Origin: Clostridiaceae bacterium
GTDB taxonomy: Bacteria > Bacillota > Clostridia > Peptostreptococcales > Tindalliaceae
Length of the DNA stretch: 64,000 nucleotides
Direction of reading: 5' to 3'
NCBI GenBank assembly: GCA_024635995.1
Contig: JAGXHW010000006.1
Span: 1-64,000, forward strand
The position numbers and the translations under genes are program-made. Below the pieces are notes generated by a model. The model worked only from the letters and a program-made list of their open reading frames with translations. It was not told the DNA's origin and did no database searches. Below, in pieces: positions 7,182-15,865 of this stretch (position 1 is its first letter; each line of letters opens with the position of its first letter).

Positions 7182-7400
7182 TTACACCTCAATCAGTTCT
7201 GCCCTGTCAACACGGTTCACATGCTTCAGGACTTTTGTCTGTAACATGCTCAGGGCCATAGCCGCCTGCAACAGACTGGCGTCAGTAGCCGCCAGCTTCA
7301 CGCCGCTTAAAGTGCGGGACACAAGCATTTCCCTTCCGTCCACCACTTCATTGACAAAGCGAAGCTGCAATTGACAGGTTTCGTTGATTCTCTCACTCAT
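7182..7400 (-). CDS. DUF1659 family protein
   Basis: The protein is 72 aa, with an ATG after GGGGAGGTG. The pattern (LQLRFVNEVVDGREMLVSRT, then LSGVKLAATDASLLQAAMAL) matches DUF1659, small cytosolic Firmicute proteins of unknown role whose genes precede DUF2922 and yvrJ. Confidence 0.85.
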   Translation of the reverse strand: MSERINETCQLQLRFVNEVVDGREMLVSRTLSGVKLAATDASLLQAAMALSMLQTKVLKHVNRVDRAELIEV

Positions 7401-7435
7401 AAGGTTTCACCTCCCCTCCAGATGGATTCTATCTA

Positions 7436-7927
7436 TTAAAACTCAAAGGTTTTCAAAACCTTACTGGGGTCCACATCATCCTCCCCGTTTTCAAAGACCT
7501 TGGTTTCGATGTCATTTTCAAAGGCAGTTACATCACGATCCAAACTGCCGGCAGGAGATGCATCTAAACTGTAATCTATTGCCGACTTTTTGTGTGAAAG
7601 ATGATCAGGTTTAACCTGTCTTCCTCCCGACCCACCCAGACCATTTTCAGTCATACCCGTTGGCAAAGGTGCTGGTGTGGCATCAATGTCCTTGGCTAAT
7701 AAGGCCAGTTTCTGAGACTCTGCCAGATCTCCCACAGTCAACTGCAGGGTGGATAAGTTTACCATCACTTCTTCGTGAGGCCTGAAGTTTCGCAGGGCAC
7801 ACAAATTGACATCGGTCAGTTCAATTTCTCCTAAAGTTAATGTGATGTGCTGTTTCCAGTCTTCACCCAGAATCTTGTTTTGTATGTCTATCTTTTTGAT
7901 CTTGGCTAACACATTGGTTTTTGGCAT
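7436..7927 (-). CDS. Unknown protein next to the DUF1659 cassette
   Basis: The protein is 163 aa. The ATG at 7927 lies six bases after GGAGGTG; an upstream ATG at 7942 falls in the ribosome site. Residues 1-80 look like a small beta-rich domain (VLAKIKKIDIQNKILGEDWK, HITLTLGEIELTDVNLCALR). The C-terminal half is Gly-, Ser- and Asp-rich and probably disordered. I recognise no family. A phage or cassette accessory role is only inferred from position. Confidence 0.5.
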   Translation of the reverse strand: MPKTNVLAKIKKIDIQNKILGEDWKQHITLTLGEIELTDVNLCALRNFRPHEEVMVNLSTLQLTVGDLAESQKLALLAKDIDATPAPLPTGMTENGLGGSGGRQVKPDHLSHKKSAIDYSLDASPAGSLDRDVTAFENDIETKVFENGEDDVDPSKVLKTFEF

Positions 7928-7996
7928 TTGGTTCACCTCCATTCACAATCTTTTCTCCGGGCATTGTAGCCCCTCTGGAGCGCCACTTATACAGCT

Positions 7997-8029
7997 CCTC
8001 TCCCCTCTGGGGAGAGGCTGGGTGAGGGG
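7997..8029 (+). repeat. REP-like hairpin with GGGTGAGGGG tail
   Basis: CCTCTCCCC (7997-8005) pairs with GGGGAGAGG (8009-8017), followed by CTGGGTGAGGGG. It has the same design and orientation as the unit at 6449. Confidence 0.65.
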
Positions 8030-8034
8030 CATCT

Positions 8035-8401
8035 TCACCCCTGCCACCTTGCCGGCACCTTTCGCACATCTACATGGGTAAAGGTACTATACACACCAAG
8101 CCCATTAAATCCCACCTGCTCCGCCAGCTGAGCCACTTGCTGGGGGATGAAGCCCGGTATCTGTATGTCGACGGCCTTTCCTCTCAGGTGACGGCTGGTA
8201 GGGCTGCCACCAACTTTCTTGTTGTAGGCATCATTCCGGTAGCCAGAGGTGATGATCACCGGTTGACCGGCCAGTTCCCGCAGCTGCTGAAGTTTATACA
8301 GCAAGTCACTTTTTATGGAAACTTGGTAACTGCCATCCTTGCATTGAAATTCTTTCAAGTGGAAGTGTTGACTGACCTGGATGTTGTTGATAGATTTTCA
8401 T
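8035..8401 (-). pseudogene. Peptidase M15A (D-Ala-D-Ala carboxypeptidase/endolysin type), start frameshifted
   Basis: The long frame (8358-8035, TTG start) encodes 107 aa with SGYRNDAYNKKVGGSPTSRH, RGKAVDIQ and FTHVDVR. These are the zinc-ligand motifs (H-x6-D and H-x-D) of M15A peptidases that cut peptidoglycan cross-links. Family members begin about 17 residues earlier, and matching residues (INNIQVSQHFHLKEFQC) are readable upstream, but a stop precedes them and no normal start lies in frame. An ATG at 8401 is one base out of frame, at a run of four A (T at 8395-8398). Removing one A restores a complete start. The gene may be broken or translated weakly from TTG. Confidence 0.65.
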
Positions 8402-8786
8402 CCTTTCCAAGTAAATTCTGTTTTTGGCTGACTCGAAGAATATTGATTATAATCACTAATGATACATAAAATATATCCAGTAAGGCAAAATATTTTGCAC
8501 TACTGGTTTAGTCTAATGTCTAAAAGTATTAATAATACTTCATCACAGGTACAATTCAACTAAAATAATATTTTCATTTTTTATTTGTCTTTCTCATTAA
8601 TATACTTAATGGTCAACTTAATCAGCGATAAAACATATAAAAGTGTAGAAGGGTGGTTTAATCATATAGGTTTTATTATAATTTTCTGATACATGTTCTC
8701 ATTTAACGTGAAATAATTGATGATCTGGGTATAAAAAAAATAGTTATATTTATTTATCTGAAGACTGGAGAAATGAGTGAGAAATC
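8402..8786. other. AT-rich gap with a 30-base imperfect palindrome
   Basis: No gene is seen here. CCAGTA (8477-8482) and TACTGG (8501-8506) close an imperfect palindrome (14 of 16 positions) with CAAAATATTTTG near its centre. It lies at the right edge of the prophage-like block, so it could be a terminator or a recombination site. Just before the next gene a 5-codon ORF (8773-8790) with its own GGAG overlaps that gene's ATG. Confidence 0.4.
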
Positions 8787-9107
8787 ATGACATCTCAAAC
8801 CAATGATCGTTTACTGTGGTTATTACTTTTGGGAATTGGAGCATTTAATAAAGCGGATTTTATGCTGACCAATATAGCAATCAGTGAAGGTTATCAGGAA
8901 GCAAATCCAGTAATTAATACCGTGCTAAACACGTGGGGATTCCCTTTTCTTAAATTATTGGTTGTGCCATCTATCTTGATCGGTTTATGGATGATCCGCA
9001 GACGATTAAACAAAAGAATGTATGGTTATATCTGGGTTGGATTTATCGTTTACTTTATGTTGATGGTTCATTTTAAGCTGTTGTTATTTAGTGGTTACGG
9101 TTTTTAG
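8787..9107 (+). CDS. DUF5658-like membrane protein
   Basis: The protein is 106 aa with three membrane segments at about residues 8-30, 52-70 and 78-100. The pattern NKADFMLTNIAISEGYQEAN, P, then FLKLLVVP matches DUF5658: a conserved Asp in the first helix, E-x-N-P in the loop and a Lys at the start of helix two. The function is unknown. The ATG overlaps the stop of a 5-codon upstream ORF, suggesting coupled translation. It precedes the pilus genes but is separated from them by 290 bases. Confidence 0.65.
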   Translation: MTSQTNDRLLWLLLLGIGAFNKADFMLTNIAISEGYQEANPVINTVLNTWGFPFLKLLVVPSILIGLWMIRRRLNKRMYGYIWVGFIVYFMLMVHFKLLLFSGYGF

Positions 9108-9270
9108 GTATAAATTTGATTCTAAGGATAATATCACACCATTATCATGATGGTGTAACAGAGTTGTCTTAATTTTGTCACAAGTTTCATGTATAATGAA
9201 CTGTAACAAGAATGCTCGTCATGAATTGTCATAATGTTTCAAAAATGTCATACTTTTTTCCTTGAGAGTG

Positions 9271-9279
9271 TGTTATAAT
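9271..9279 (+). promoter_or_regulatory. Extended -10 promoter candidate upstream of pilus cassette A
   Basis: TGTTATAAT is a consensus extended -10 element with no good -35. It would give a leader of about 110 bases before the gene at 9397. I looked for a cyclic-di-GMP riboswitch in the leader and did not find its core. Confidence 0.4.
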
Positions 9280-9396
9280 CAATGCAAACCGGGTATCGGT
9301 ACTCTATAAAAAATCAGTAATACATTTATTCATAACATCAGCACTTATTTGCAATTCTTATCACATCATCCGATTGGTTTGAGAGGAGGATCACTA

Positions 9397-10731
9397 ATGT
9401 TTTTTATTCATTTGAAAAAAAATAAAGGCTCGGCGCTGTTAACCGTAATAATTATTATGGCATTTTTGTTTATTATTGGAACTTCAATCCTTTCTACAAG
9501 TGTTACAGAAGCAAAACAAGCTGTTCAACATTCCAATAAAGTGCAAGCAAACTATCTTGCACGTACCGCTGTTGATGATACAGCATATCGCCTTCTTGAA
9601 AACGACTCATTTACTCCATCATCTGATCCTTATGAATTAGACAGCAATTCTTCGTTTTCAGTTGTCATTGAAAATGTTGTAGTGGATACTGATGAATACG
9701 AGTCGGTAACAGGGTTCAGAGTTGTAGGCACTGGTTTGCAAAATAGTGTGCAGAGCAAAGTAGCATTAACTCTCTTAGAAGCCACTATTAGTATGGCTGT
9801 GGAAAGTGCTATTTATTCAAACACAGATATAGATATATCGCTTCTGGACGTTACAGGTACGGTTTCATCCCTTGGGGATATTAAGTATCACAAGAACAAG
9901 TTTGATGGTGATCACGCTCTGACTTTTGAAGATAGATTTGGATCTTTGTATTATGATTTGATTAAACACTACTTTTACTTTGAAGATGGTGTAGGAACCA
10001 CAGACTATGTGTTAGGATATCCTCATGGGCGAAGTGCTGGTTCATTTAACAATACATTAACGAATCTAGTTGACACACTAGCACCTGCAGTAGCAGACCC
10101 AGTAGAATTTACCGATGGAGAAGGGATAATTAGTGCAAGTGGTTCTTATGAAACTATGTATATTGATCAAAATAAGCTAATCATTGATACCACAAGTTAT
10201 GATTCTGCAACAAGTAGTCCTGAAGGATTTAGTGTTGGCAATCCTATGATTATTATTCTTGATTCATTGGACATGGACCCTCAAGGCAGCATTGAAATTG
10301 AAGGAGATGGACATGTCCGTATATATGTAAAAGATAGTATATATTCAAAAGGCGATTTTACCATTGGTAATGCTACAATGGAATTGTTTGCAGTTGACGA
10401 TGCATATTTAGAATTTCAGACTCCTTTATATTTGGACAGTAGTGCTGAAAGTGTAACAGATCCTGACAACGTTAGAATTTTACTTGATAAAGGAAGTACT
10501 CTTGAAATACAGGCAAACGGAGAGTTTAACGCTTATATTTTAGGCCCTGGTGCAAACATTAAGCTAGTCAGTAGCCAAACTACTCTTAATGGTTTTATTA
10601 TAGGTGATGTGTTTGGTGGAGAAACTAATGACAAACCAAATGGTATTGTTAATTACATTCCTCCCGATATTGATATGTGGAAAGACATTGATTTTCCTCT
10701 TACAAAATGGATGTATGAAAAAATCAGCTAA
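9397..10731 (+). CDS. PilX-like type IV pilus assembly protein
   Basis: The protein is 444 aa. The ATG lies six bases after AGGAGGA (9384-9390); a TTG at 9349 is less likely. Residues 8-35 (KGSALLTVIIIMAFLFIIGT) form a prepilin-like N-terminal helix of the PilX_N type, without the usual Phe/Glu pair. The rest is a large extracellular region rich in Asp, Ser and Thr with repeated beta-strand patterns, including an IEIEGDGHVRIYVKDSIYSK-type beta-helix stretch around 300-420. It probably sits at the pilus tip. The gene is visibly more AT-rich than pilM downstream. Confidence 0.7.
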   Translation: MFFIHLKKNKGSALLTVIIIMAFLFIIGTSILSTSVTEAKQAVQHSNKVQANYLARTAVDDTAYRLLENDSFTPSSDPYELDSNSSFSVVIENVVVDTDEYESVTGFRVVGTGLQNSVQSKVALTLLEATISMAVESAIYSNTDIDISLLDVTGTVSSLGDIKYHKNKFDGDHALTFEDRFGSLYYDLIKHYFYFEDGVGTTDYVLGYPHGRSAGSFNNTLTNLVDTLAPAVADPVEFTDGEGIISASGSYETMYIDQNKLIIDTTSYDSATSSPEGFSVGNPMIIILDSLDMDPQGSIEIEGDGHVRIYVKDSIYSKGDFTIGNATMELFAVDDAYLEFQTPLYLDSSAESVTDPDNVRILLDKGSTLEIQANGEFNAYILGPGANIKLVSSQTTLNGFIIGDVFGGETNDKPNGIVNYIPPDIDMWKDIDFPLTKWMYEKIS

Positions 10732-10763
10732 TTTTAAACCTTTGAATGTTAGGAGCGATTCTG

Positions 10764-11243
10764 ATGAAAGTCATTTCGAATAAAAAAGGACTAACTCTAA
10801 TTGAAGTCATAATTGCAATGGCTATTTTAGGCATTATATCTGTGTCCTTTTTAGGAATGTTTTCAAGTGCTGTTACTACTATCTACTTTATGGGAGATCA
10901 TAGTAAATCTGTTGCAGAAGCTCAAACCATTCTTGATCTGCTGTACGAAGAAACGGATCGTACTCCAGTTAGTCCAGTCACTTTTAGTGATGAGATTGCT
11001 TCAGTTATGACAAGTCTTTCATATGATAGTGGAGACTACTTTATTTATAATTATGTTGGTAATATTGAAGATACAGATTTTTACGATGGTTATATGGGCG
11101 AAAAAATTAAACTGTACTGGACTGAAAAAGATCTGATTGGTCAGGATGATGTTAAAACCGTCTCTATAATGATGTTTTATCGCAATAACAGTAGACATAT
11201 TAGCTTAACGACACCTATGCCTGATATCTCCGATTACGAATAA
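10764..11243 (+). CDS. Type IV prepilin-like protein (minor pilin, cassette A)
   Basis: The protein is 159 aa, with an ATG eight bases after AGGAG. The leader KVISNKKG is followed by LTLIEVIIAMAILGIISVSF, the class III prepilin cleavage site (G|L) and N-terminal helix with Glu5. PilD, encoded three genes downstream, should cut after Gly and methylate the new N-terminus. The C-terminal domain is acidic and unassigned. The short size and PilV-like helix suggest a minor pilin. Confidence 0.8.
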   Translation: MKVISNKKGLTLIEVIIAMAILGIISVSFLGMFSSAVTTIYFMGDHSKSVAEAQTILDLLYEETDRTPVSPVTFSDEIASVMTSLSYDSGDYFIYNYVGNIEDTDFYDGYMGEKIKLYWTEKDLIGQDDVKTVSIMMFYRNNSRHISLTTPMPDISDYE

Positions 11244-11257
11244 AGGAGTGAATAAAG

Positions 11258-12130
11258 ATGAATAAAGTTAATGCCCATCTTAAAAAAACTTCTGGTGTGA
11301 CGCTTATAGAAATGATAATTGCTGTTGCTATTGTCATGATTGTTATCGGTGCTGCATGGACTGTGTTTGCTTTTGGAAACACCACTTTCATAAGAGGAAA
11401 TACACAGTATGACATTCAAAGCGATGTGAGATTAGCAGCTGGGTATATCACTAACGAAGTCCGCTATTCAACAGTTGTTGAACTTATTCCAGAAATCAAA
11501 ACTGATTCATTTGAAAGCGGATTTGATTACATTACGATTAATCCTGCAACTGGACAATTACTGCATTTTGAAGCAGCTAATTTTGCCAGTCCAAAGGCTT
11601 ATGGGCTTAATTTGACAGACGATTTTTCTTTCAACTCAGCAAATGGAAATGAGCTTGAAGTGTTTCTATCAGGTAGTCACAGTGGCCAGGCCTTCTCATT
11701 GAATCACAAAATATCTTTACCTAATTTAGTTTTATTGAATAAAGATATTGTCATAGGTGCTGAGACTGAATATAAGACCATAAGATTCAACAATAGTGAT
11801 CCTGGTAGTTTCAGCTGGGATGATGGTGGTGGAACACCAGGCGGAACACCTGTTGACCCGCCTGGGGGTACTATTGATATTGAAATCGAACTGCCCAGTC
11901 ACAATAATCACCGAATCGTATACCCAGTAGGTGGATCAACTTATAGTGTAGACAATAAAACACTCAAGTATACTTTTGAAAACATTTTACTGAGTGCAGG
12001 GTCAACTTTTAGCTTCGATGTCCAATATAAAGATTCCGGATGGAATAAGTATGGAGAAACAAGAATTGTTGATTTAGATCCTGCTAATTTCGACGATGGC
12101 GAATCAACTTTTGCAATAAAAATCCCATAA
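11258..12130 (+). CDS. PilW-like minor pilin (cassette A)
   Basis: The protein is 290 aa. After a 13-residue basic leader comes SG|VTLIEMIIAVAIVMIVIG, a prepilin N-terminus with Glu5. Residues 40-175 resemble PilW/PilJ (NTQYDIQSDVRLAAGYITNE). A Gly/Pro linker (DDGGGTPGGTPVDPPGG, near 190-207) leads to a C-terminal beta-domain of about 80 aa that may be an adhesive or tip module. It lies 14 bases after the previous gene. Confidence 0.75.
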   Translation: MNKVNAHLKKTSGVTLIEMIIAVAIVMIVIGAAWTVFAFGNTTFIRGNTQYDIQSDVRLAAGYITNEVRYSTVVELIPEIKTDSFESGFDYITINPATGQLLHFEAANFASPKAYGLNLTDDFSFNSANGNELEVFLSGSHSGQAFSLNHKISLPNLVLLNKDIVIGAETEYKTIRFNNSDPGSFSWDDGGGTPGGTPVDPPGGTIDIEIELPSHNNHRIVYPVGGSTYSVDNKTLKYTFENILLSAGSTFSFDVQYKDSGWNKYGETRIVDLDPANFDDGESTFAIKIP

Positions 12131-12167
12131 GGTTCATCGACATTATCAATTAGTTCAGGAGGTATAT

Positions 12168-12935
12168 GTGGAAATTCTTTTAGTTTATATCATGTTTATT
12201 TTGTTTTTATTAATCGGCTCTTTTCTTAACGTATGTATATACCGTATACCAAGAGAAGAGTCAATTGCCTATCCACCGTCTCATTGTCCTGAGTGCAATT
12301 CAAGGATAAAGGCCATTGATTTGATTCCGGTAGTCAGCTGGTTAGCATTAAAAGGGCGTTGTCGAACTTGTGAAACAAAGATTCCAGCCAGATATCCTCT
12401 TATTGAAATGCTGACTGGGATTATCTTATTACTCACATACAAGGTAACTGGCTTCAACATTAACTTCATCTTTACAGCAATATTAATAGCAACACTGATC
12501 ACCATTACCTTTATTGACCTTGACCACAAAATCATACCCGACGGGCTTGTAATTTTTTTATTCGCAGTCGGATTTATGGATAAAGTTTCTTCCGTAATAC
12601 AGAACCAACCGGCATTTTGGGTAAACAGCATATGGGGTTTGTTACTCGGAGGGGGCTTTTTTCTGTTGATTGCCGTTATTTCCAATGGCGGTATGGGGGG
12701 TGGAGACATTAAATTAATGGCCGCCCTTGGTTTTTGGTTTGGGTGGCGTGGGATTCTCATGGTGATGTTTTTATCCTTCATCATTGGAGGTTTCGTATCC
12801 GCAGGTTTATTGTTCGCCCGCAGTGCAGGCCGAAAACAGATGGTACCTTTTGGTCCTTTCATTGCAGTTGGAGCTTATTTAACTGCCCTGTATGGTACTG
12901 GTATATGGGATTGGTATTTATCCTGTTTCATGTAA
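12168..12935 (+). CDS. pilD: Prepilin peptidase/N-methyltransferase
   Basis: The protein is 255 aa with a GTG start after AGGAGG. This membrane enzyme cuts prepilin leaders and N-methylates the mature end. The N-terminal domain has two CxxC pairs (Cys40/43 and Cys65/68). The aspartate-protease residues lie in FIDLDHKIIPD (Asp117/119) and GGGDIKL (Asp180). About seven membrane helices are predicted, and the length is normal for the family. It lies between its likely substrates and the PilO-like gene. Confidence 0.95.
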   Translation: MEILLVYIMFILFLLIGSFLNVCIYRIPREESIAYPPSHCPECNSRIKAIDLIPVVSWLALKGRCRTCETKIPARYPLIEMLTGIILLLTYKVTGFNINFIFTAILIATLITITFIDLDHKIIPDGLVIFLFAVGFMDKVSSVIQNQPAFWVNSIWGLLLGGGFFLLIAVISNGGMGGGDIKLMAALGFWFGWRGILMVMFLSFIIGGFVSAGLLFARSAGRKQMVPFGPFIAVGAYLTALYGTGIWDWYLSCFM

Positions 12936-12958
12936 AAGATGACAGGGGTTGATTGCCC

Positions 12959-14137
12959 ATGCGGATTACAAAACGAGAAAAAGTCTTGCTCGCATTGCTA
13001 ATTTTTGCATTGCTTTTTTATGCAGGTTACCGCTTTCTGGTGATTGACCAGTTGACAGAAATAGATGTCGCAACATCGGAATTGGCTTATTTGCAACAGG
13101 AAATAATACGCTTGGAGAGAATAGAAGAAGAACGCAGTAATCTTGAGCTTGAAATAGCAAGTGTACAAGAACAGCAGAGTAACATAAAGAACGACTTCTT
13201 TTCACTCATAGATGAGCAGGAAGAGATTATTTTGTTGCTAAATGAATTTTTGCTGAACCCTAATGTGGACGCCACTTCTGTTGCTTTTACGACACCAGGA
13301 ACAGAAACAGTAGAAGAGGTTGAACTTTATTTTATGGACGTGACCCTGTCTTACCAATCAGACTACCCTGCATTGTTACGATTATTCCGTTCGGTTTGGA
13401 ATTTTGAACGAAAATTGATCTTACACCAGGTGAATATGAATACTTCCGATGAACAGGAAATAAGTGGAAATTTTCAAATGCGGTTTTATGATCTTTCACA
13501 AATTACCGGCGAACTTGACCGATTGTTTTCATGGTTGCAGGTGATGGAATCAATCAAGAATGATCCCTTTTCCGGTATGGGTGACGGTATAAATATAAAC
13601 GAACGATATGATATGCTTGCACCTGTTGAGAGAGAAGAACCTATTGAAGCTGAACCGGAAGAGTTTACCGAACCGGAAGAAATCACAGAAGAAGAAATTG
13701 AGGAAGAAGTAGAAGAGGAGCCTGAAGACGATATTCCAGAAGTGGTAACACCACCTGTGGCTATTGAAGAACCTGAACCTGAAGCCCCTCCAGTAGAAGT
13801 TAGTCCGCCTGAAGCGGACCAAATCATTGACTTGATCCGTTCACTGGAAGTTTTAAATGCCACAAGCCAGTCACCTACGATTATCGCACCTATTACCACT
13901 GGTGATGATTCCTTCATGTTTGTGAGTACATCGGCAGGGCCGGGTGCAGCCGTTAACATTGCATTTAATGGAAGTAGTGCCACCGTTGTTCGAAATGTAG
14001 AACCAAACCAAAACCGGAACGGCAGCATTACCATTCGGGTATCAGCGAACGATGGCAGTACGGCTACAAAAACCTTTACAGTCTTGATTCCAAATGGTTA
14101 CAGTGAACCTTATAATGCTGTAACTGTCTTTGAATAA
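12959..14137 (+). CDS. PilO-like protein with acidic linker and beta-sandwich domain
   Basis: The protein is 392 aa. The ATG at 12959 gives MRITKREKV, matching the paralogue at 15862 (MRMTRREKV). Residues 10-28 form a single membrane helix, followed by a coiled coil (about 35-75) and a PilO-like ferredoxin-fold region to about 200. Residues 220-285 are extremely acidic (Glu/Pro-rich, EEEIEEEVEEEPEDD). The final 100 residues (SPTIIAPITTGDDSFMFVST ... SITIRVSANDGSTATKTFTV) look like an Ig or cadherin-like beta sandwich. PilO normally forms an inner-membrane scaffold with PilN. The added C-terminus is unusual and may contact the cell wall or pilus. Confidence 0.7.
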   Translation: MRITKREKVLLALLIFALLFYAGYRFLVIDQLTEIDVATSELAYLQQEIIRLERIEEERSNLELEIASVQEQQSNIKNDFFSLIDEQEEIILLLNEFLLNPNVDATSVAFTTPGTETVEEVELYFMDVTLSYQSDYPALLRLFRSVWNFERKLILHQVNMNTSDEQEISGNFQMRFYDLSQITGELDRLFSWLQVMESIKNDPFSGMGDGININERYDMLAPVEREEPIEAEPEEFTEPEEITEEEIEEEVEEEPEDDIPEVVTPPVAIEEPEPEAPPVEVSPPEADQIIDLIRSLEVLNATSQSPTIIAPITTGDDSFMFVSTSAGPGAAVNIAFNGSSATVVRNVEPNQNRNGSITIRVSANDGSTATKTFTVLIPNGYSEPYNAVTVFE

Positions 14138-14184
14138 ATCTATAAGAAAGCCTATGGACTTTTTCTAAAAAGGAGGTTACGGCA

Positions 14185-15294
14185 TTGGCGCGAAAAAAAG
14201 TGCTAAATTTGACAGGAAAAGATGTAGTGTCCATTGATATTGGTCAGCACACGACCAAAATCGTGGCAGGTAAACCGGGTAAGAATGAGATTACCGTACA
14301 GCATGCGGCGTCCATTCCCACACCACGGGACAGCTACGACAAGGGACGTATTACCAATTTCAATGGCATGCGGAAATCCATCGGGGGCTTGTTGGACTCA
14401 CTGAAGGTGCGGTCCCGGATGGCGCTGTGTTCCATTGAAAGCACCGAGGTGATCACCCGGGAGGTAATGATTCCTACCGCTTCTGAGGCTGAGATTGAAA
14501 AAATGCTGGAATTTGAAATTCAGCAGTACATGCCCATTGAAATGAAGGACTATATCGTACAGACGAAAAAACTGGAGGATGTGGTGGAGGACGGTGCTTC
14601 CAAGGTTCGTATGCTTGTGACTGCGGTGCCCAAGGAACTGGCACAGAACTATTATGAGCTGTTCAATTCCATGAACCTTCAACCGACGGTGCTGGACATT
14701 CAGTCTAACGCGGTGGACAAGCTGATTGACATGAACATGCAGATCAATGGAAACAGTGAATTGAAGGATCAGGCCGTGGCCATGATTGACATCGGCTTCA
14801 GCCACATTAACGTGATTGTGTTTGAAAACGGTCATTACAAATTCAACCGGTCCATCAACCTGGGGGCCCGAAATATTGACAGCAACCTGGCCAACTTTAT
14901 GGACATCACCTACGAAGAGGCTGAACAATACAAACTTGAGATTGATGACCTGAACCAGCCCCTGGACATGGAGGGCGACCTGAACCAGGACGAGGAAGCT
15001 GCTAGGAAACTGCGGGTGCTGAACATTGTACGCAACTCAATTGATTCCTGGATTGAGGAAATTGAACGGATTTTCAAGTATTACACCACCAGGAGCATTG
15101 GCAACACCATTGACGCCATTTACCTGTACGGTGGCACGGCAGAAATGAAGGGGCTGGACCAGTATTTTCTGGATGTGTTCAACATTCCTACCAGCTCTGT
15201 GAACAGCATGAGTAATGTGAAAATCAATCATTATGAGGGTGAGGCATCCTTATCGTCATACATTAATTCATTAGGCACCATGGTCCGTAGATAG
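14185..15294 (+). CDS. pilM: Type IV pilus assembly protein PilM
   Basis: The protein is 369 aa with a TTG start eight bases after AGGAGG (14171-14176). It is an actin/FtsA-fold cytoplasmic protein: the phosphate-1 motif VSIDIGQHTTKIV lies near residue 15, AMIDIGFSHINVIVFENG near 195 and YLYGGTAEMKGL near 315. It binds ATP and the N-terminus of PilN to form the assembly platform. Its composition is richer in G+C than the pilin genes of cassette A. Confidence 0.93.
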   Translation: MARKKVLNLTGKDVVSIDIGQHTTKIVAGKPGKNEITVQHAASIPTPRDSYDKGRITNFNGMRKSIGGLLDSLKVRSRMALCSIESTEVITREVMIPTASEAEIEKMLEFEIQQYMPIEMKDYIVQTKKLEDVVEDGASKVRMLVTAVPKELAQNYYELFNSMNLQPTVLDIQSNAVDKLIDMNMQINGNSELKDQAVAMIDIGFSHINVIVFENGHYKFNRSINLGARNIDSNLANFMDITYEEAEQYKLEIDDLNQPLDMEGDLNQDEEAARKLRVLNIVRNSIDSWIEEIERIFKYYTTRSIGNTIDAIYLYGGTAEMKGLDQYFLDVFNIPTSSVNSMSNVKINHYEGEASLSSYINSLGTMVRR

Positions 15295-15310
15295 AAAGGG
15301 GGTTGGTTAA

Positions 15311-15865
15311 ATGCGTGATTTCAACTTTTTTGAAGCCTTTGAACAAAAGAAAAAACGCAGTGATGGACCCCGCGTCGGGTATCCATTGGTGCTGATCCTG
15401 GTCATTCTGGCGGCGGCCGCCTGGCCTGCCTACAATTTTTACCAGCTTAGTCAGTTAAACACCAGCATTGCTGAGCATGAACAACGCCTTACCACAGACC
15501 CACGTTACCCGCTTTTCCAGGAAGTGGAACAGAAACAGGTGGAACTGGCAGAAGAACAGAGCCGGTTGCAGTCTCTGGAAGCCTCGGCAGAGCTGATTCA
15601 TTCACGGGAAGTGATTGATGAACTGCTGCTGTACACCATTGTCTCTTCCATGCCTGAAGACACTTCCCTAAATAGCATGAACATCTCTGGACGGAATATA
15701 AATGTTACCGGCACGGCGCGCAGTAAACCGGCCATTGCTGAATTTGAATATAACATCCGCAACACAGAACGGTTTGAAATGATCTTCATTCCTTCCATAA
15801 CCGAAAGCGAAGACATGTGGCAGTTTAACATGACCTTCTCTGTAAAGGAAGGTGTTGTAGAATGA
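15311..15865 (+). CDS. pilN: Type IV pilus assembly protein PilN
   Basis: The protein is 184 aa. The conserved cytoplasmic N-terminus MRDFNFFEAFEQKKK is the PilM-binding segment. One membrane helix spans residues 27-45, then a coiled coil and a small extracytoplasmic fold. It overlaps the next gene by four bases (ATGA), so PilN and the second PilO-like protein are translationally coupled, as expected for heterodimer partners. Confidence 0.85.
   Translation: MRDFNFFEAFEQKKKRSDGPRVGYPLVLILVILAAAAWPAYNFYQLSQLNTSIAEHEQRLTTDPRYPLFQEVEQKQVELAEEQSRLQSLEASAELIHSREVIDELLLYTIVSSMPEDTSLNSMNISGRNINVTGTARSKPAIAEFEYNIRNTERFEMIFIPSITESEDMWQFNMTFSVKEGVVE

Noticed and set aside
9280-9396. Cyclic-di-GMP riboswitch before the pilus genes, suggested by GCAAACCGGG
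   Set aside because: The GEMM core (CACGCACAGGGCAAACC and the GNRA-receptor arms) is not present; only a short chance match.
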